Positions 1 through 8,293 of a DNA stretch of 64,000 nucleotides are shown here, piece after piece. Each line of letters starts with the position of its first letter. Position 1 is the first letter of the stretch. The stretch is taken from the NCBI GenBank assembly GCA_965215715.1, contig OZ244129.1, positions 2,542,001 to 2,606,000 on the forward strand. Reading direction: 5' to 3'. Position numbers and translations under genes: made by a program. The notes beneath the pieces are model-generated. The model made no database searches. It saw only the letters and a list, made by a program, of their open reading frames with translations, and was not told the DNA's origin. This DNA comes from HXMU1428-3 sp965215715. Its GTDB lineage: Bacteria > Pseudomonadota > Alphaproteobacteria > Rhizobiales > HXMU1428-3.

Positions 1-1341
1 ATCACTTGAGTGCTGGGCCGTGTCTTGGACATTTGATGAAATCTCGCTTGTCACAACCCCTTGCTCTTCCATTGCACTTGAGATTGCACTGGATAGTTCA
101 TCCACTTTGCCCATAGTGACAGCGATTTCATTAATTTCGGTTGCTGTGTCATTTGAGGCTTCTTGAATTTCCTTAATGTGCTTGGCAATTTCATTGGTGG
201 CTTGACCCGTTTGCTCAGCTAAGGATTTTACCTCAGCTGCCACAACAGCAAAGCCTTTCCCACTTTCACCAGCTCTGGCTGATTCAATGGTGGCATTCAG
301 GGCAAGCAAATTGGTTTGTTCGGCAATTTCAGAAATCAGGCTAACAACCGCGCCAATACGATCTGCTGCTTGGGTCAGCGCGCTAACCCGGTCAGAGCTT
401 TTGCGTGCCTGTTCTGCTGCATCGCGAACCGCACTTGAGGTTTCAACAACCTGAACTGAAATTTCACCAACCGAACTGGCCAATTGTTCTGAGGCGCCTG
501 CAAGATGGCGGACATTTTCATCGGCAGACATAGAGGCATGATTGGCTGTGCCGGCAAGCTCAGCTGTGCGTTGAGCAATATTGGTCAGGTCAACGGCTGA
601 TGATGTCATATCAGCTGCACCGGTGCGTACAGCATTAATGAAACCATCCATACGACTACGGAAATTTTCTGCTATTTCTTTTAGCCGCTCGCGCCGCTCT
701 TGCTCATAATTCTCAGACGACTTTCTTTGCTCCTCAGCCAATTCTTCAGCTCGTTGGGTTGCCGTGTTGGCTTGACTTAATGCATCGCCCACACGGCCTG
801 CGGCTGTTTCCAGGTTGGTAACAATCCAGTTTACGCCTTCCAAGGTGATAAAGATGGTGATCAGGTGGGCAAGGGTAAGAAATAGGCCAGAATGCCCAGG
901 AAAGGCGGCGGCTGGGTCCATTACAGCAGCACTGATGGTAAAGAACATGGCAATTGATGCGGCCAGCACGGTTGCCCTCTTATCGCACCAACCTGAGAGC
1001 AGAGCGATTATGGCGATTAAGCCAAATTGCGCTTCCATTTGCAACGAGTTACCCCTTAGCATAACGATCAGGGCAATCAAATTTACTGTCAGGGCTGCAC
1101 TGGAGGCAAAACGCGTTCTGGTTGACAGCGGTTCTTTTTTCAAAAGGAAGGTTGCATATGCAGTGCCGATAATCGCTGCGATTAAAGGTAAGGCCGATGT
1201 GTTTACCTCAGACCAGGACAGCGGCATGAAGGCCGTCATTACCGGTGAGACCAAGTAGGCTATTGCAGCTAATAATATTGGCAGCCATAACATGACTGTA
1301 ATAAAAATTATAAAACGTGATCTCAGTATATTTAAATCCAT
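1..1341 (-). CDS. Methyl-accepting chemotaxis protein (partial, C-terminus beyond left edge)
   Basis: The open frame runs leftwards from an ATG at 1341, preceded by a GAGGGG ribosome site, to base 1 without a stop, giving at least 447 residues. The first ~200 residues are a series of hydrophobic segments with no large periplasmic loop, so sensing is probably membrane-linked or cytoplasmic. A charged coiled coil follows, then the cytoplasmic signalling hairpin. The highly conserved tip reads EIAEQTNLLALNATIESARA, with GKGFAVVAAEVKSLAEQT just after it. By family, this tip binds CheA/CheW and controls flagellar rotation. No chemotaxis partner genes are visible. The ligand cannot be predicted. 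Confidence 0.93.
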   Translation of the reverse strand, partial: MDLNILRSRFIIFITVMLWLPILLAAIAYLVSPVMTAFMPLSWSEVNTSALPLIAAIIGTAYATFLLKKEPLSTRTRFASSAALTVNLIALIVMLRGNSLQMEAQFGLIAIIALLSGWCDKRATVLAASIAMFFTISAAVMDPAAAFPGHSGLFLTLAHLITIFITLEGVNWIVTNLETAAGRVGDALSQANTATQRAEELAEEQRKSSENYEQERRERLKEIAENFRSRMDGFINAVRTGAADMTSSAVDLTNIAQRTAELAGTANHASMSADENVRHLAGASEQLASSVGEISVQVVETSSAVRDAAEQARKSSDRVSALTQAADRIGAVVSLISEIAEQTNLLALNATIESARAGESGKGFAVVAAEVKSLAEQTGQATNEIAKHIKEIQEASNDTATEINEIAVTMGKVDELSSAISSAMEEQGVVTSEISSNVQDTAQHSSD

Positions 1342-1578
1342 GGTGATCCCCTCAAAATAAAAAAGACCTATTTCTGAAAAAATGTGAATCAGTAATCGTC
1401 CGTACCCGTTATTTCTTGCCATTAAGTCGAATAATTTGTAAATGGGAGGTAAATAAATACGCTATCTTTTTATTTTTTTATTTTTTAATTATTGCAAACT
1501 ACTCGAAATACTATTTTTCGTATTATAATTTTCCAATTTGTTCTTGGTTTGGAAGGTTTCTTTACATGGAGGCTGAAA

Positions 1579-2322
1579 ATGACCGATGCAACTGATGTTT
1601 CAAGCTCGCAGCAAAAATCGGCTGAACTTGATTTTTTTTCTTCTGGCAATGCCAATGAACGGCAGGCTCAAATTGCCATTTACGTTTATCAAAGCCCGAT
1701 CCGGGCCTGGCACTGGGCCAATATGTTTTGCATTTTGATCTTATGTTTTTCTGGTTATTTCATTGGCAGCCCCTTGCCCACCCTTTCAGGAGAGGCAAGC
1801 GATCATTATTCAATGGGCTATATTCGCTTTGCCCATTTTGCCGCTGGCCAAGTGCTGGTGGTTTTATTCTTGGGGCGGATCTTTTTTGCTATCACAGGAA
1901 ATCAATATGCCAAGGAACTGTTCTTGTTGCCTGTCTATAGCAAAAAATGGCGTCATGGGTTTTGGGAACAATTGAAGTGGTATTTATTTGCCACAAATCA
2001 AGCGCCGCAATTTGTTGGGCACAACCCAGTGGCTCAGTGCATTATGTTTTTTGGCTTTGTTCTGCCATGTATCTTTATGATCCTTTCTGGTTTAGCGCTT
2101 TATGCAGAAGGGCTGGGCATGGGGCATTGGCTTTACAATGTTACTGATTTTATGTTGCTGTTTTTTGATGGCACTATGTCGATCCATACTTATCACCATT
2201 TGGGCATGTGGGTTATTATTTGTTTTGTGATTTTGCACCTTTATGCCGCGTTTCGTGAAGAGATCGTGTCTCGTCAATCTATGATTTCTACGATGATATC
2301 TGGCTGGCGCATGTTTAAGTGA
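1579..2322 (+). CDS. b-type cytochrome, Ni/Fe-hydrogenase cytochrome b subunit family
   Basis: A 247-residue integral membrane protein. The frame is open further upstream, but the ATG at 1579 has a GGAGG site eight bases before it and is preferred. Four or five hydrophobic segments carry the haem-ligand histidines expected of this family, in RAWHWANM near residue 45, FAHFAAGQ, and HHLGMWVIICFVILHLYAAF near the end. Family members pass electrons from a periplasmic hydrogenase or similar oxidoreductase to quinone. No hydrogenase subunits lie beside it, so its partner is unknown. It ends just before a strong intrinsic terminator and is probably a single-gene unit. Confidence 0.85.
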   Translation: MTDATDVSSSQQKSAELDFFSSGNANERQAQIAIYVYQSPIRAWHWANMFCILILCFSGYFIGSPLPTLSGEASDHYSMGYIRFAHFAAGQVLVVLFLGRIFFAITGNQYAKELFLLPVYSKKWRHGFWEQLKWYLFATNQAPQFVGHNPVAQCIMFFGFVLPCIFMILSGLALYAEGLGMGHWLYNVTDFMLLFFDGTMSIHTYHHLGMWVIICFVILHLYAAFREEIVSRQSMISTMISGWRMFK

Positions 2323-2363
2323 CGGTGTGCTTTTTTCGGAGTGTTAATCAACCAAATAAAAAA

Positions 2364-2387
2364 GGGCCGATTTCTCGGCCCTTTTTT
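2364..2387 (+). terminator. Intrinsic terminator after the cytochrome b gene
   Basis: Perfect 7-bp stem GGGCCGA/TCGGCCC with a TTTC loop, preceded by an A-run and followed by TTTTTT. It can work in both directions. The same stem recurs at 3788. Confidence 0.9.
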
Positions 2388-2435
2388 GTTTCACTTTCAA
2401 ATATAGCCTTAACACTTAAGCGTTTCATTTTTCTC

Positions 2436-2503
2436 TGGCGCTTTAGAATGCCCACCAGCATCCGCTCTTTTTTTGGCGCTTTAGAATGCCCACCAGCATC
2501 CGC
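2436..2503. repeat. Two direct copies of a 30-bp intergenic sequence
   Basis: Bases 2436-2465 and 2474-2503 are identical 30-mers beginning TGGCGCTTTAGAATGCC and ending CATCCGC, 38 bp apart. They sit at the front of the larger tandem array that follows. No coding meaning is apparent. Confidence 0.85.
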
Positions 2504-2510
2504 GCCACCG

Positions 2511-2717
2511 CAAAACCAGTGTCCACTTTTGGGTGAAACGATTTTTTTCTGAAGCGTTTCATAGGCCCCAAAACCGGTGTCCACTTTTGGGTGAAACGAT
2601 TTTTTTCTTGAAGCGTTTCATTGACCCCAAAACCGATGTTCACTTTTGGGTGAAACGATTTTTTTCCTGAAGCGTTTCATAGGCCCCAAAACCGGTGTCC
2701 ACTTTTGGGTGAAACGC
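2511..2717. repeat. Tandem 58-59 bp intergenic repeat, three full copies and a partial fourth
   Basis: Copies begin at 2511, 2569, 2628 and 2687. Each contains GTCCACTTTTGGGTGAAACG (or a one-base variant) and then a T-run followed by GAAGCGTTTCAT. Each unit has GAAACG and CGTTTC as inverted parts, so every unit can form a hairpin. Similar 'AAAACCGGTGTCCACTTTTG' blocks are familiar between genes in Hyphomicrobiales. The array lies between the cytochrome b terminator and the lipoprotein stop codon. Confidence 0.9.
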
Positions 2718-2725
2718 TATAACCC

Positions 2726-3487
2726 TTACTGGTTTACCGCAAGTTTTTTGCCCAATGAGCCGGTGATCTCAGCTGACTTTGTGCAAACGGTAATGCGAGG
2801 CTGAAATTGCTGATCTAATTTTAAACTTCCATCATTGTCGCGGATGGTCAGGTTTGCGGCGCCATTGGCCACTTTTTCAAGTTCTGCCTTGCCGCCAATT
2901 TTTGACAGATCTTTTTGGTGAATGACATAGCTAACAGCACTGGCCTTTACAGCCTGACGGACCAGAAAATAGCGGTTGCCAGATTTTAAAGATACATTCT
3001 GTTTTAACCAGGTAACAATTTTATCCTCTGTGGCATCATCAATATCATTCGCGCGGATATCTTGTACCGTCACATCAATGGCCAGCGCCTTATTGCGAGC
3101 CGCACTTGCATCAACGCTCAAGCCAGGAACAACCTTTTTCAGTAAAGCAAGTGAGGCCTCAGCATTGGCTTTTTGGGTGCTGTTAATTTCATAATCGGAG
3201 ATTTTTATGTCGCGGCGCATATTTTCGGTGATCAAATTATGCTTGCTTAAATCCTTCACACTATAATGAACGCCGCGCTCATCACGGCGATATATGGCGC
3301 CGACGGGGTAAAGATCGCTGGCGCTTATCGGGCAATCATACCCTTTGGGAAGATTGTTAATCGTGCCCGTTAAAAGGCCACCTTGAATGAGATTGCCGCC
3401 CTCATCGCTACAGGCGCTGAGGAGAAATGGGAGCGCCAAGCTTAAGCAGATGGCTTTTTTTGCCGATTTTATCGTCTTTCTGCGCAT
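2726..3487 (-). CDS. Putative lipoprotein of unknown function
   Basis: 253 residues. The start has basic residues (MRRKTIKSAKK), a hydrophobic stretch and a lipobox LLSAC around residues 22-26, so it is predicted to be an outer- or inner-membrane lipoprotein after signal peptidase II cleavage. An AGGGGC-like ribosome site precedes the ATG at 3487. The mature part is mixed alpha/beta with no motif I can assign; conserved-looking stretches include ISASDLYPVGAIYRRDERGV and the C-terminal RITVCTKSAEITG. It stands alone, with repeats just downstream. Confidence 0.7.
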   Translation of the reverse strand: MRRKTIKSAKKAICLSLALPFLLSACSDEGGNLIQGGLLTGTINNLPKGYDCPISASDLYPVGAIYRRDERGVHYSVKDLSKHNLITENMRRDIKISDYEINSTQKANAEASLALLKKVVPGLSVDASAARNKALAIDVTVQDIRANDIDDATEDKIVTWLKQNVSLKSGNRYFLVRQAVKASAVSYVIHQKDLSKIGGKAELEKVANGAANLTIRDNDGSLKLDQQFQPRITVCTKSAEITGSLGKKLAVNQ

Positions 3488-3835
3488 GGTCAGCCCCTCC
3501 TTTGGGCGATGTCAATAAGCTAAAATGTAATTGCATTAACTGATCGCCATTTTAGCTTGTCGTCAAGCAAGTGGGCGTATTTTTTAGTGATTAACTTTTA
3601 TTTTGGCTATTCATTGTTGCTCTTGAGGGGCAGAAAGGCTCTGATTGGCACTATCATGGTTGATAGAATGGCTTTCAAGTCATGATACGGAAAGTTTCAT
3701 AAATTCGGGCTTTGATATGTTTAAATGGTGCATGCGTAAATGGTGATGCGCATTTGGTGATATCAATGATTTGCAAACAAAGAAAAAGGGCCGAGAGATC
3801 GGCCCTTTTTTAATTCATCTTCAAATCACCTTAAC
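3488..3835. other. Intergenic region between lipoprotein and iorB genes
   Basis: No coding sequence recognised. It should hold the promoter of the leftward lipoprotein gene and contains the iorB terminator at its right end. Confidence 0.5.
3783..3811 (-). terminator. Intrinsic terminator downstream of iorB
   Basis: Stem GGGCCGA (3788-3794) / TCGGCCC (3799-3805), loop GAGA, flanked by an A-run on the left and a T-run on the right, so it can stop transcripts from either side. The stem is identical to that at 2364. Confidence 0.88.
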
Positions 3836-6154
3836 TTAGACGGTGTCACCAAAGGGCATATCCCTTAGGCGCTTACCTGTGGCGTTAAAGATGGCATTTG
3901 CCAGGGCTGGAGCAAGAGGAGGGAGCCCTGGTTCACCAACACCGGCGGCGTGAACGGAGAAGGGATGATCCACAATATGAACATGGACGTTTTCAGGATA
4001 GTTATCTGAACGTACCATTTCATAGGTGTCAAAGTTAGATTCCTGAGCGACACCGTTCTTAAAGGATACACCGCTATAGAGCGCCAGGGTCATGCCCATA
4101 ACAGCTGCACCCTCTAACTGAGAGCGGATCCGTTCTGGGTTGGCGGCATAACCGCAGTCAATGGCCAGGTGGACTTCAGGCACTCTAATTTGACCTTTGA
4201 CAACATTTACCTTTACGGCAGCGGCTGTGTAAGTCACGAAAGATCTGTGACATGCTAGTCCCCAACCTTGCCCTTTGGGTAATTTTCCTTTGCCCCATTT
4301 GGCTTTGTCAGCTGCCAGGTTCAGAACATTTTTTAAGCGCATGGTATCGATTGGGTATTCATCATAGACCTCGCCATAATCCCAAAAGTCTTTGGGGAAG
4401 CCTTGTTTCACTGGCTGTAATTTGCGGTCTGAACCAATGAGTTCTAGCAGCATTTCTTTTTCATCTTTGCCAAGCTCGTGGGCCAGCTCAGAAGCAAAAG
4501 ACTGAACAGCCCAGGCTCTTGGAATGTTGGAGACCGAACGGAACCAGCCAATCCTTGTATGAGCTAAGGCCTTGCCATTCTCAATGCTCATATTTGGAAT
4601 TTCAAAAGGAATATCGACATGGCCCATGCCATCTTCAATGAAGAAGTGATGGCCTGAGTCAGGCGCAAAGGTGGACAAGATACTTGGCGAAACTGAGTTA
4701 AAGCGCAAGCCTGTGACTTTACCTTTTTTATCAAGTGTCGCCTCTAGCCGTTCTACCGAGGTGGTGTGGTAGAAGCTGTGCATAATGTCATCTTCTCTGG
4801 TCCATTGCACTTTTATTGGGTGGCCTGTTAATTGACTTAACAGAGCTGCTTCAATGGCAAAGTCGCATTTTGATTTGCGACCAAAGCCGCCACCGAGCAA
4901 GGTCACATTCACTTTGACCTTTTCAACCGGTAGTTTTAGGGCGGCGGCAATGTCTTGACGCGCGCCATATGGAGATTGAACAGGCGCCCAAATTTCCGCA
5001 CTATCTGCCTTTACATCAGCCACTGCGACAGGTGGCTCCATTGAGGCATGGGCCATATGGGCCTGGGTGTATTCGCGAGAAAATGTTTTAGCGGCTGATT
5101 TTTTCGCTCCTTCCAGGTCGCCTTCTTTGCGCAATACTTTACCAGGCTGGCTGGCGGTTTTGCGCATTTCAGCCATGAATTGGTCTGAATCATAGTTTGA
5201 ATGCGGGCTTTTTTCCCACTCGACCTTAATGGCATCGCGCCCTTTAATGGCGGCAGCTGTGTGCGAAGCAATCACAGCAACACCGCCCAGGGGAGCAAAC
5301 TTGGCAGGCATGATGGTAGTTGGCAATTGAATAACACGCTCAACGCCAGGAACGTCCCAAGCATCACCTTCATAAACACTTCTGATTTTTTCACCCACAG
5401 CTGGCGGGCGAGCAATGGCGGCCACTTTCATGCCTGGGAGCATGATGTCAGCACCATAAATGGCTTTACCAACCGTGATGTCGTAAATATCGACCATAGG
5501 CACATTGCCTTTGCCGATATAGCGGAAGTCTTTTTCCGTTTTGAACTTAAGCTGTTCAAACTTTGGCACGTCTTCCTTCATGGCAGCGGCAGCAAGTTCA
5601 CCAAAGCCGGCTTTTTTCTTGCCACTAGTGACTTGATGGACGCCAACTTTGACTTTGCTCGGGCTTACACCCCATTTTTTCGCTGCTGCATTGGCAAGCA
5701 TGTGGCGAACTGAGGCACCCATTTGGCGCATTGATTGAATGTGATGACGCATGGAGCGTGAGCCGTCAGTGTCTTGGTTGCCGTATTTTGGCTCATCACC
5801 CTCAGCTTGGATGACTTTGACTTTGGCCCAATCGGCGCCCATTTCGTCTGCCAAGACCATAGGCAGAGATGTTTTTGAGCCTGTGCCCATTTCGGAGCGG
5901 TGCCCGACAATGGTGACAGTGCCATCAGCATCAATTGCAACAAAAATTTTGGGATCATATTTCAGCCCGTGTGGCATTTTTTCACCGCCAACAGGATATT
6001 TGATAAACGCCTCAGCTGGGCTTGCAAATGCGGCAACGGCAAAACCGGTTGCACTGAATTGTAAAAAGCTGCGGCGCGATACGTTGGCAAAGGTTAACTC
6101 TTTGCTTGGTTCGGTAGGGGTAAATTTCGTGATTTTTTCTGCATTGGGTAACAT
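3836..6154 (-). CDS. iorB: Molybdopterin-binding large subunit, isoquinoline 1-oxidoreductase beta-like (xanthine oxidase family)
   Basis: 772 residues, the expected length for IorB-type catalytic subunits. Residues ~27-50 form a Tat signal, NVSRRSFLQFSATGF followed by an Ala-rich stretch ending SPAEA, so it is exported folded. Typical molybdopterin-domain blocks follow, including GGGFGRKSKCDFAIEAALL and the C-terminal AAGVGEPGLPPLAPALANAI, where the Glu of GEPGLPP is the family's catalytic base. With its small 2Fe-2S partner four bases upstream, it should oxidise an aromatic heterocycle or aldehyde in the periplasm and pass electrons to a cytochrome. The substrate cannot be read from the sequence. 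Confidence 0.9.
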   Translation of the reverse strand: MLPNAEKITKFTPTEPSKELTFANVSRRSFLQFSATGFAVAAFASPAEAFIKYPVGGEKMPHGLKYDPKIFVAIDADGTVTIVGHRSEMGTGSKTSLPMVLADEMGADWAKVKVIQAEGDEPKYGNQDTDGSRSMRHHIQSMRQMGASVRHMLANAAAKKWGVSPSKVKVGVHQVTSGKKKAGFGELAAAAMKEDVPKFEQLKFKTEKDFRYIGKGNVPMVDIYDITVGKAIYGADIMLPGMKVAAIARPPAVGEKIRSVYEGDAWDVPGVERVIQLPTTIMPAKFAPLGGVAVIASHTAAAIKGRDAIKVEWEKSPHSNYDSDQFMAEMRKTASQPGKVLRKEGDLEGAKKSAAKTFSREYTQAHMAHASMEPPVAVADVKADSAEIWAPVQSPYGARQDIAAALKLPVEKVKVNVTLLGGGFGRKSKCDFAIEAALLSQLTGHPIKVQWTREDDIMHSFYHTTSVERLEATLDKKGKVTGLRFNSVSPSILSTFAPDSGHHFFIEDGMGHVDIPFEIPNMSIENGKALAHTRIGWFRSVSNIPRAWAVQSFASELAHELGKDEKEMLLELIGSDRKLQPVKQGFPKDFWDYGEVYDEYPIDTMRLKNVLNLAADKAKWGKGKLPKGQGWGLACHRSFVTYTAAAVKVNVVKGQIRVPEVHLAIDCGYAANPERIRSQLEGAAVMGMTLALYSGVSFKNGVAQESNFDTYEMVRSDNYPENVHVHIVDHPFSVHAAGVGEPGLPPLAPALANAIFNATGKRLRDMPFGDTV

Positions 6155-6158
6155 GGCT

Positions 6159-6611
6159 TTATACTCCCCTTGAAGCGTGGCGAACAGCGGCGATGATGCG
6201 CTGATAACAACCGCAGCGACAAATGTTTCCTGACATGGCGTCTAGAATTTCTTCATCACTTGGCTTTGGATTGTTTTTGAGGAGTTCGGCCGCTTGCATG
6301 ATTTGGCCGGCTTGACAAAAACCGCATTGAGGAACGTTTAATTCGCGCCAGGCTTGCTGCACAGGGTGGTTGCCATCGCTCGACAAACCTTCAATGGTTG
6401 TGATTTTTTTGCCTTTGGCGTCTGAAACTTGTGTGACACAACTTCTGACTGCTTCACCATTGACATGAACTGTACAGGATCCACAAAGACCTGACCCACA
6501 GCCAAATTTTGTCCCTGTTAGTCCAACTAGATCTCTTATTACCCATAAGAGGGGGGTATCGTCCGGGACATCGACCGTATGGTCTTTGCCATTCACATTA
6601 AGCTTTAGCAT
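6159..6611 (-). CDS. iorA: 2Fe-2S small subunit, isoquinoline 1-oxidoreductase alpha-like
   Basis: 150 residues. The plant-ferredoxin-type cluster is held by CGSGLCGSC (residues ~38-46) plus the conserved Cys in AVRSC. The second, helical cluster is held by CGFC in QCGFCQAGQIM and by CRCGC in GNICRCGCYQRI. This is the standard layout of the electron-transfer subunit of xanthine-oxidase-family enzymes. It is the first gene of a two-gene operon with the molybdenum subunit, four bases apart, and carries no signal peptide, consistent with export in complex with the Tat-tagged partner. Confidence 0.93.
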   Translation of the reverse strand: MLKLNVNGKDHTVDVPDDTPLLWVIRDLVGLTGTKFGCGSGLCGSCTVHVNGEAVRSCVTQVSDAKGKKITTIEGLSSDGNHPVQQAWRELNVPQCGFCQAGQIMQAAELLKNNPKPSDEEILDAMSGNICRCGCYQRIIAAVRHASRGV

Positions 6612-7533
6612 ATTGTGCTCTCCCTTAGTTCAGCCCACTGCGGCACGTCTCTTCTTCATTAGTTTTTTAGGTCTTACATAGACTTGCAATTCTATTTTTT
6701 TGCAGACCTATTTCATATAAGTCATTTAATTTAACTTCTGGCAGCATTTTTTTGCAAGTAACAATTTCCTTGCGTTTTACTCATCTCCTCTAACCCCTTG
6801 TTTTTTATTATATTTCTTGAAAAAATTAATTTTCTTTACTTCTTTTTTTTTGCCAAAAATTGGTAAAAAAAGTAATCCTTTGATGTGAATCGCCTAAATT
6901 TTCACTCTTCAAAATCGCTCCCAACAAGATGATAGCGCGGTATTTTTAGCCCAATATTCTTACCTAGCTTGCCCTGTTTTTACATACCTTTTTTATGACC
7001 TTAGGATCTCTTTTGGTAAAATATGAGGACAACAGATTGTTTGCTCTTCAGGCTCTATCTATGGACACCTCTATTAAGCTGACCAATACGGGATCACCGA
7101 TTGATAAACCTTTTTTCAAAATAGGATCCCTAAATGAAAGCTCAGTCTTATAGAGCTTAAGTTAATTAGCATATTAACTAATAACTTCTTTAAAGTACAC
7201 TTGTTTTATGTTTCACCCTAGGTGCAAAAGATTTTTTGCTGAGTTCGGGGAGAATAAGCAAGGGCCGAACTACCTTTTAATCAACTCATTATTGGGTTTG
7301 CAAAACAGCCATCTTGACTTTGTAGGGACTGCCAATACAAAGATCCGGCCGTTTGTAATCTGAACTTTTTACAGGCCGACAAAGGATGGCAGGCTATATT
7401 GTATTGAATGTTATCAAATTATAACCCATTTTGATTTGCGATTAAGTTGTGACTATACTTGAGCCTTATCTAGGCTCTTATCAAAACTGGTTAGCAAAAG
7501 AGATCGACATTATATAATAATAAGCAAAGCTGG
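6612..7533. other. Long AT-rich intergenic region
   Basis: About 920 bp between divergent genes. I see no open frame with coding character and no RNA gene. It must contain the iorA promoter leftwards and the MarR-gene promoter rightwards. There are several T-rich tracts around 6740-6860. Confidence 0.4.
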
Positions 7534-7539
7534 GTGCTG

Positions 7540-7974
7540 ATGTTTTTTCTAAAAGAACTGCCAACACAAACAATGATCGACAAATATGCAGCGCAATTTG
7601 CAGAAATGGATCGTGAGAAATTTAGTGATGCTCTGCATATGTTGCGCCGTGCCAGTCTTTTAATCAGAAAGCTTGAGGCTTATTTTAGTGAACATGGTTT
7701 GTCTCAAACACGGTTTCTTATCCTCATGGTTTTGGATCGCGAACCGGAAACAGACAGCCTGACCATTGGTGATATCGTGGACCGGCTTGATGTTTCGAAA
7801 CCTGTGATTACAAACACGTTAAAAACCTTGAAAAAAGATGGTCTCGTTAAAATCGACGCTGGTGAAAAAGACCGGCGGGAAAAGACTGTGACCATTACAA
7901 AATCTGGGTGTGAAAAGATTTATAGTATTTTGCCTGGCTATTATCATGTGATTAATGAGGAAATGGAGTCCTAG
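7540..7974 (+). CDS. MarR-family transcriptional regulator
   Basis: About 144 residues from the ATG at 7540; a GTG six bases earlier and an ATG at 7573 are alternative starts, and none has a clear ribosome site. The winged helix-turn-helix is visible: LTIGDIVDRLDVSKPVITNTLKTLKKDGLV as helix-turn-helix, then DRREKTVTITKSG as the wing with the family's DxRxK pattern. MarR proteins are dimeric repressors relieved by small aromatic ligands or oxidation. The upstream iorAB operon is divergent and the haem peroxidase lies downstream, and either could be its target; this is inference only. Confidence 0.88.
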   Translation: MFFLKELPTQTMIDKYAAQFAEMDREKFSDALHMLRRASLLIRKLEAYFSEHGLSQTRFLILMVLDREPETDSLTIGDIVDRLDVSKPVITNTLKTLKKDGLVKIDAGEKDRREKTVTITKSGCEKIYSILPGYYHVINEEMES

Positions 7975-8293
7975 GGTCAGGCCCTATTTTATGGGGTAAT
8001 CGAATACAAAGGTGGTTATGATTGTGAATTAACCATCATATTTCAGATTAAAAGCCAACTGTTGCAAATCTTTGGTTCCCTGCTTCAAGACAATTTTGGA
8101 TTATAATTCAAGATCTTACTTGGACAACACAAGTCACGATTACACAATTACTCGTTTAATTATGGTATCGCTCGTCAAAGGTTTTTTACTGCCCCAATAC
8201 AAATTAACTCACTTACTGGAAAAAATTAGAGATTAGTAAATAACTGCTTATAATCAAACTCTTAACTGATCTTGCACAGTCGGGAGTATTGCA
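7975..8293. other. Intergenic region before the peroxidase
   Basis: 319 bp with no open frame of note. It is presumed to hold the promoter of the peroxidase gene. A GGGAG ribosome site lies at its right end. Confidence 0.4.

Noticed and set aside
815..1258. 147-residue open frame opposite the chemoreceptor
   Set aside because: It is the antisense of a clearly coding, conserved region and has no ribosome site or family match.
2511..2717. CRISPR array
   Set aside because: Units are contiguous tandem repeats without unique spacers, and no cas genes are present anywhere in the window.
5201..5713. 170-residue open frame opposite iorB
   Set aside because: Shadow of a strongly conserved molybdopterin-binding gene; composition is explained by the opposite strand.
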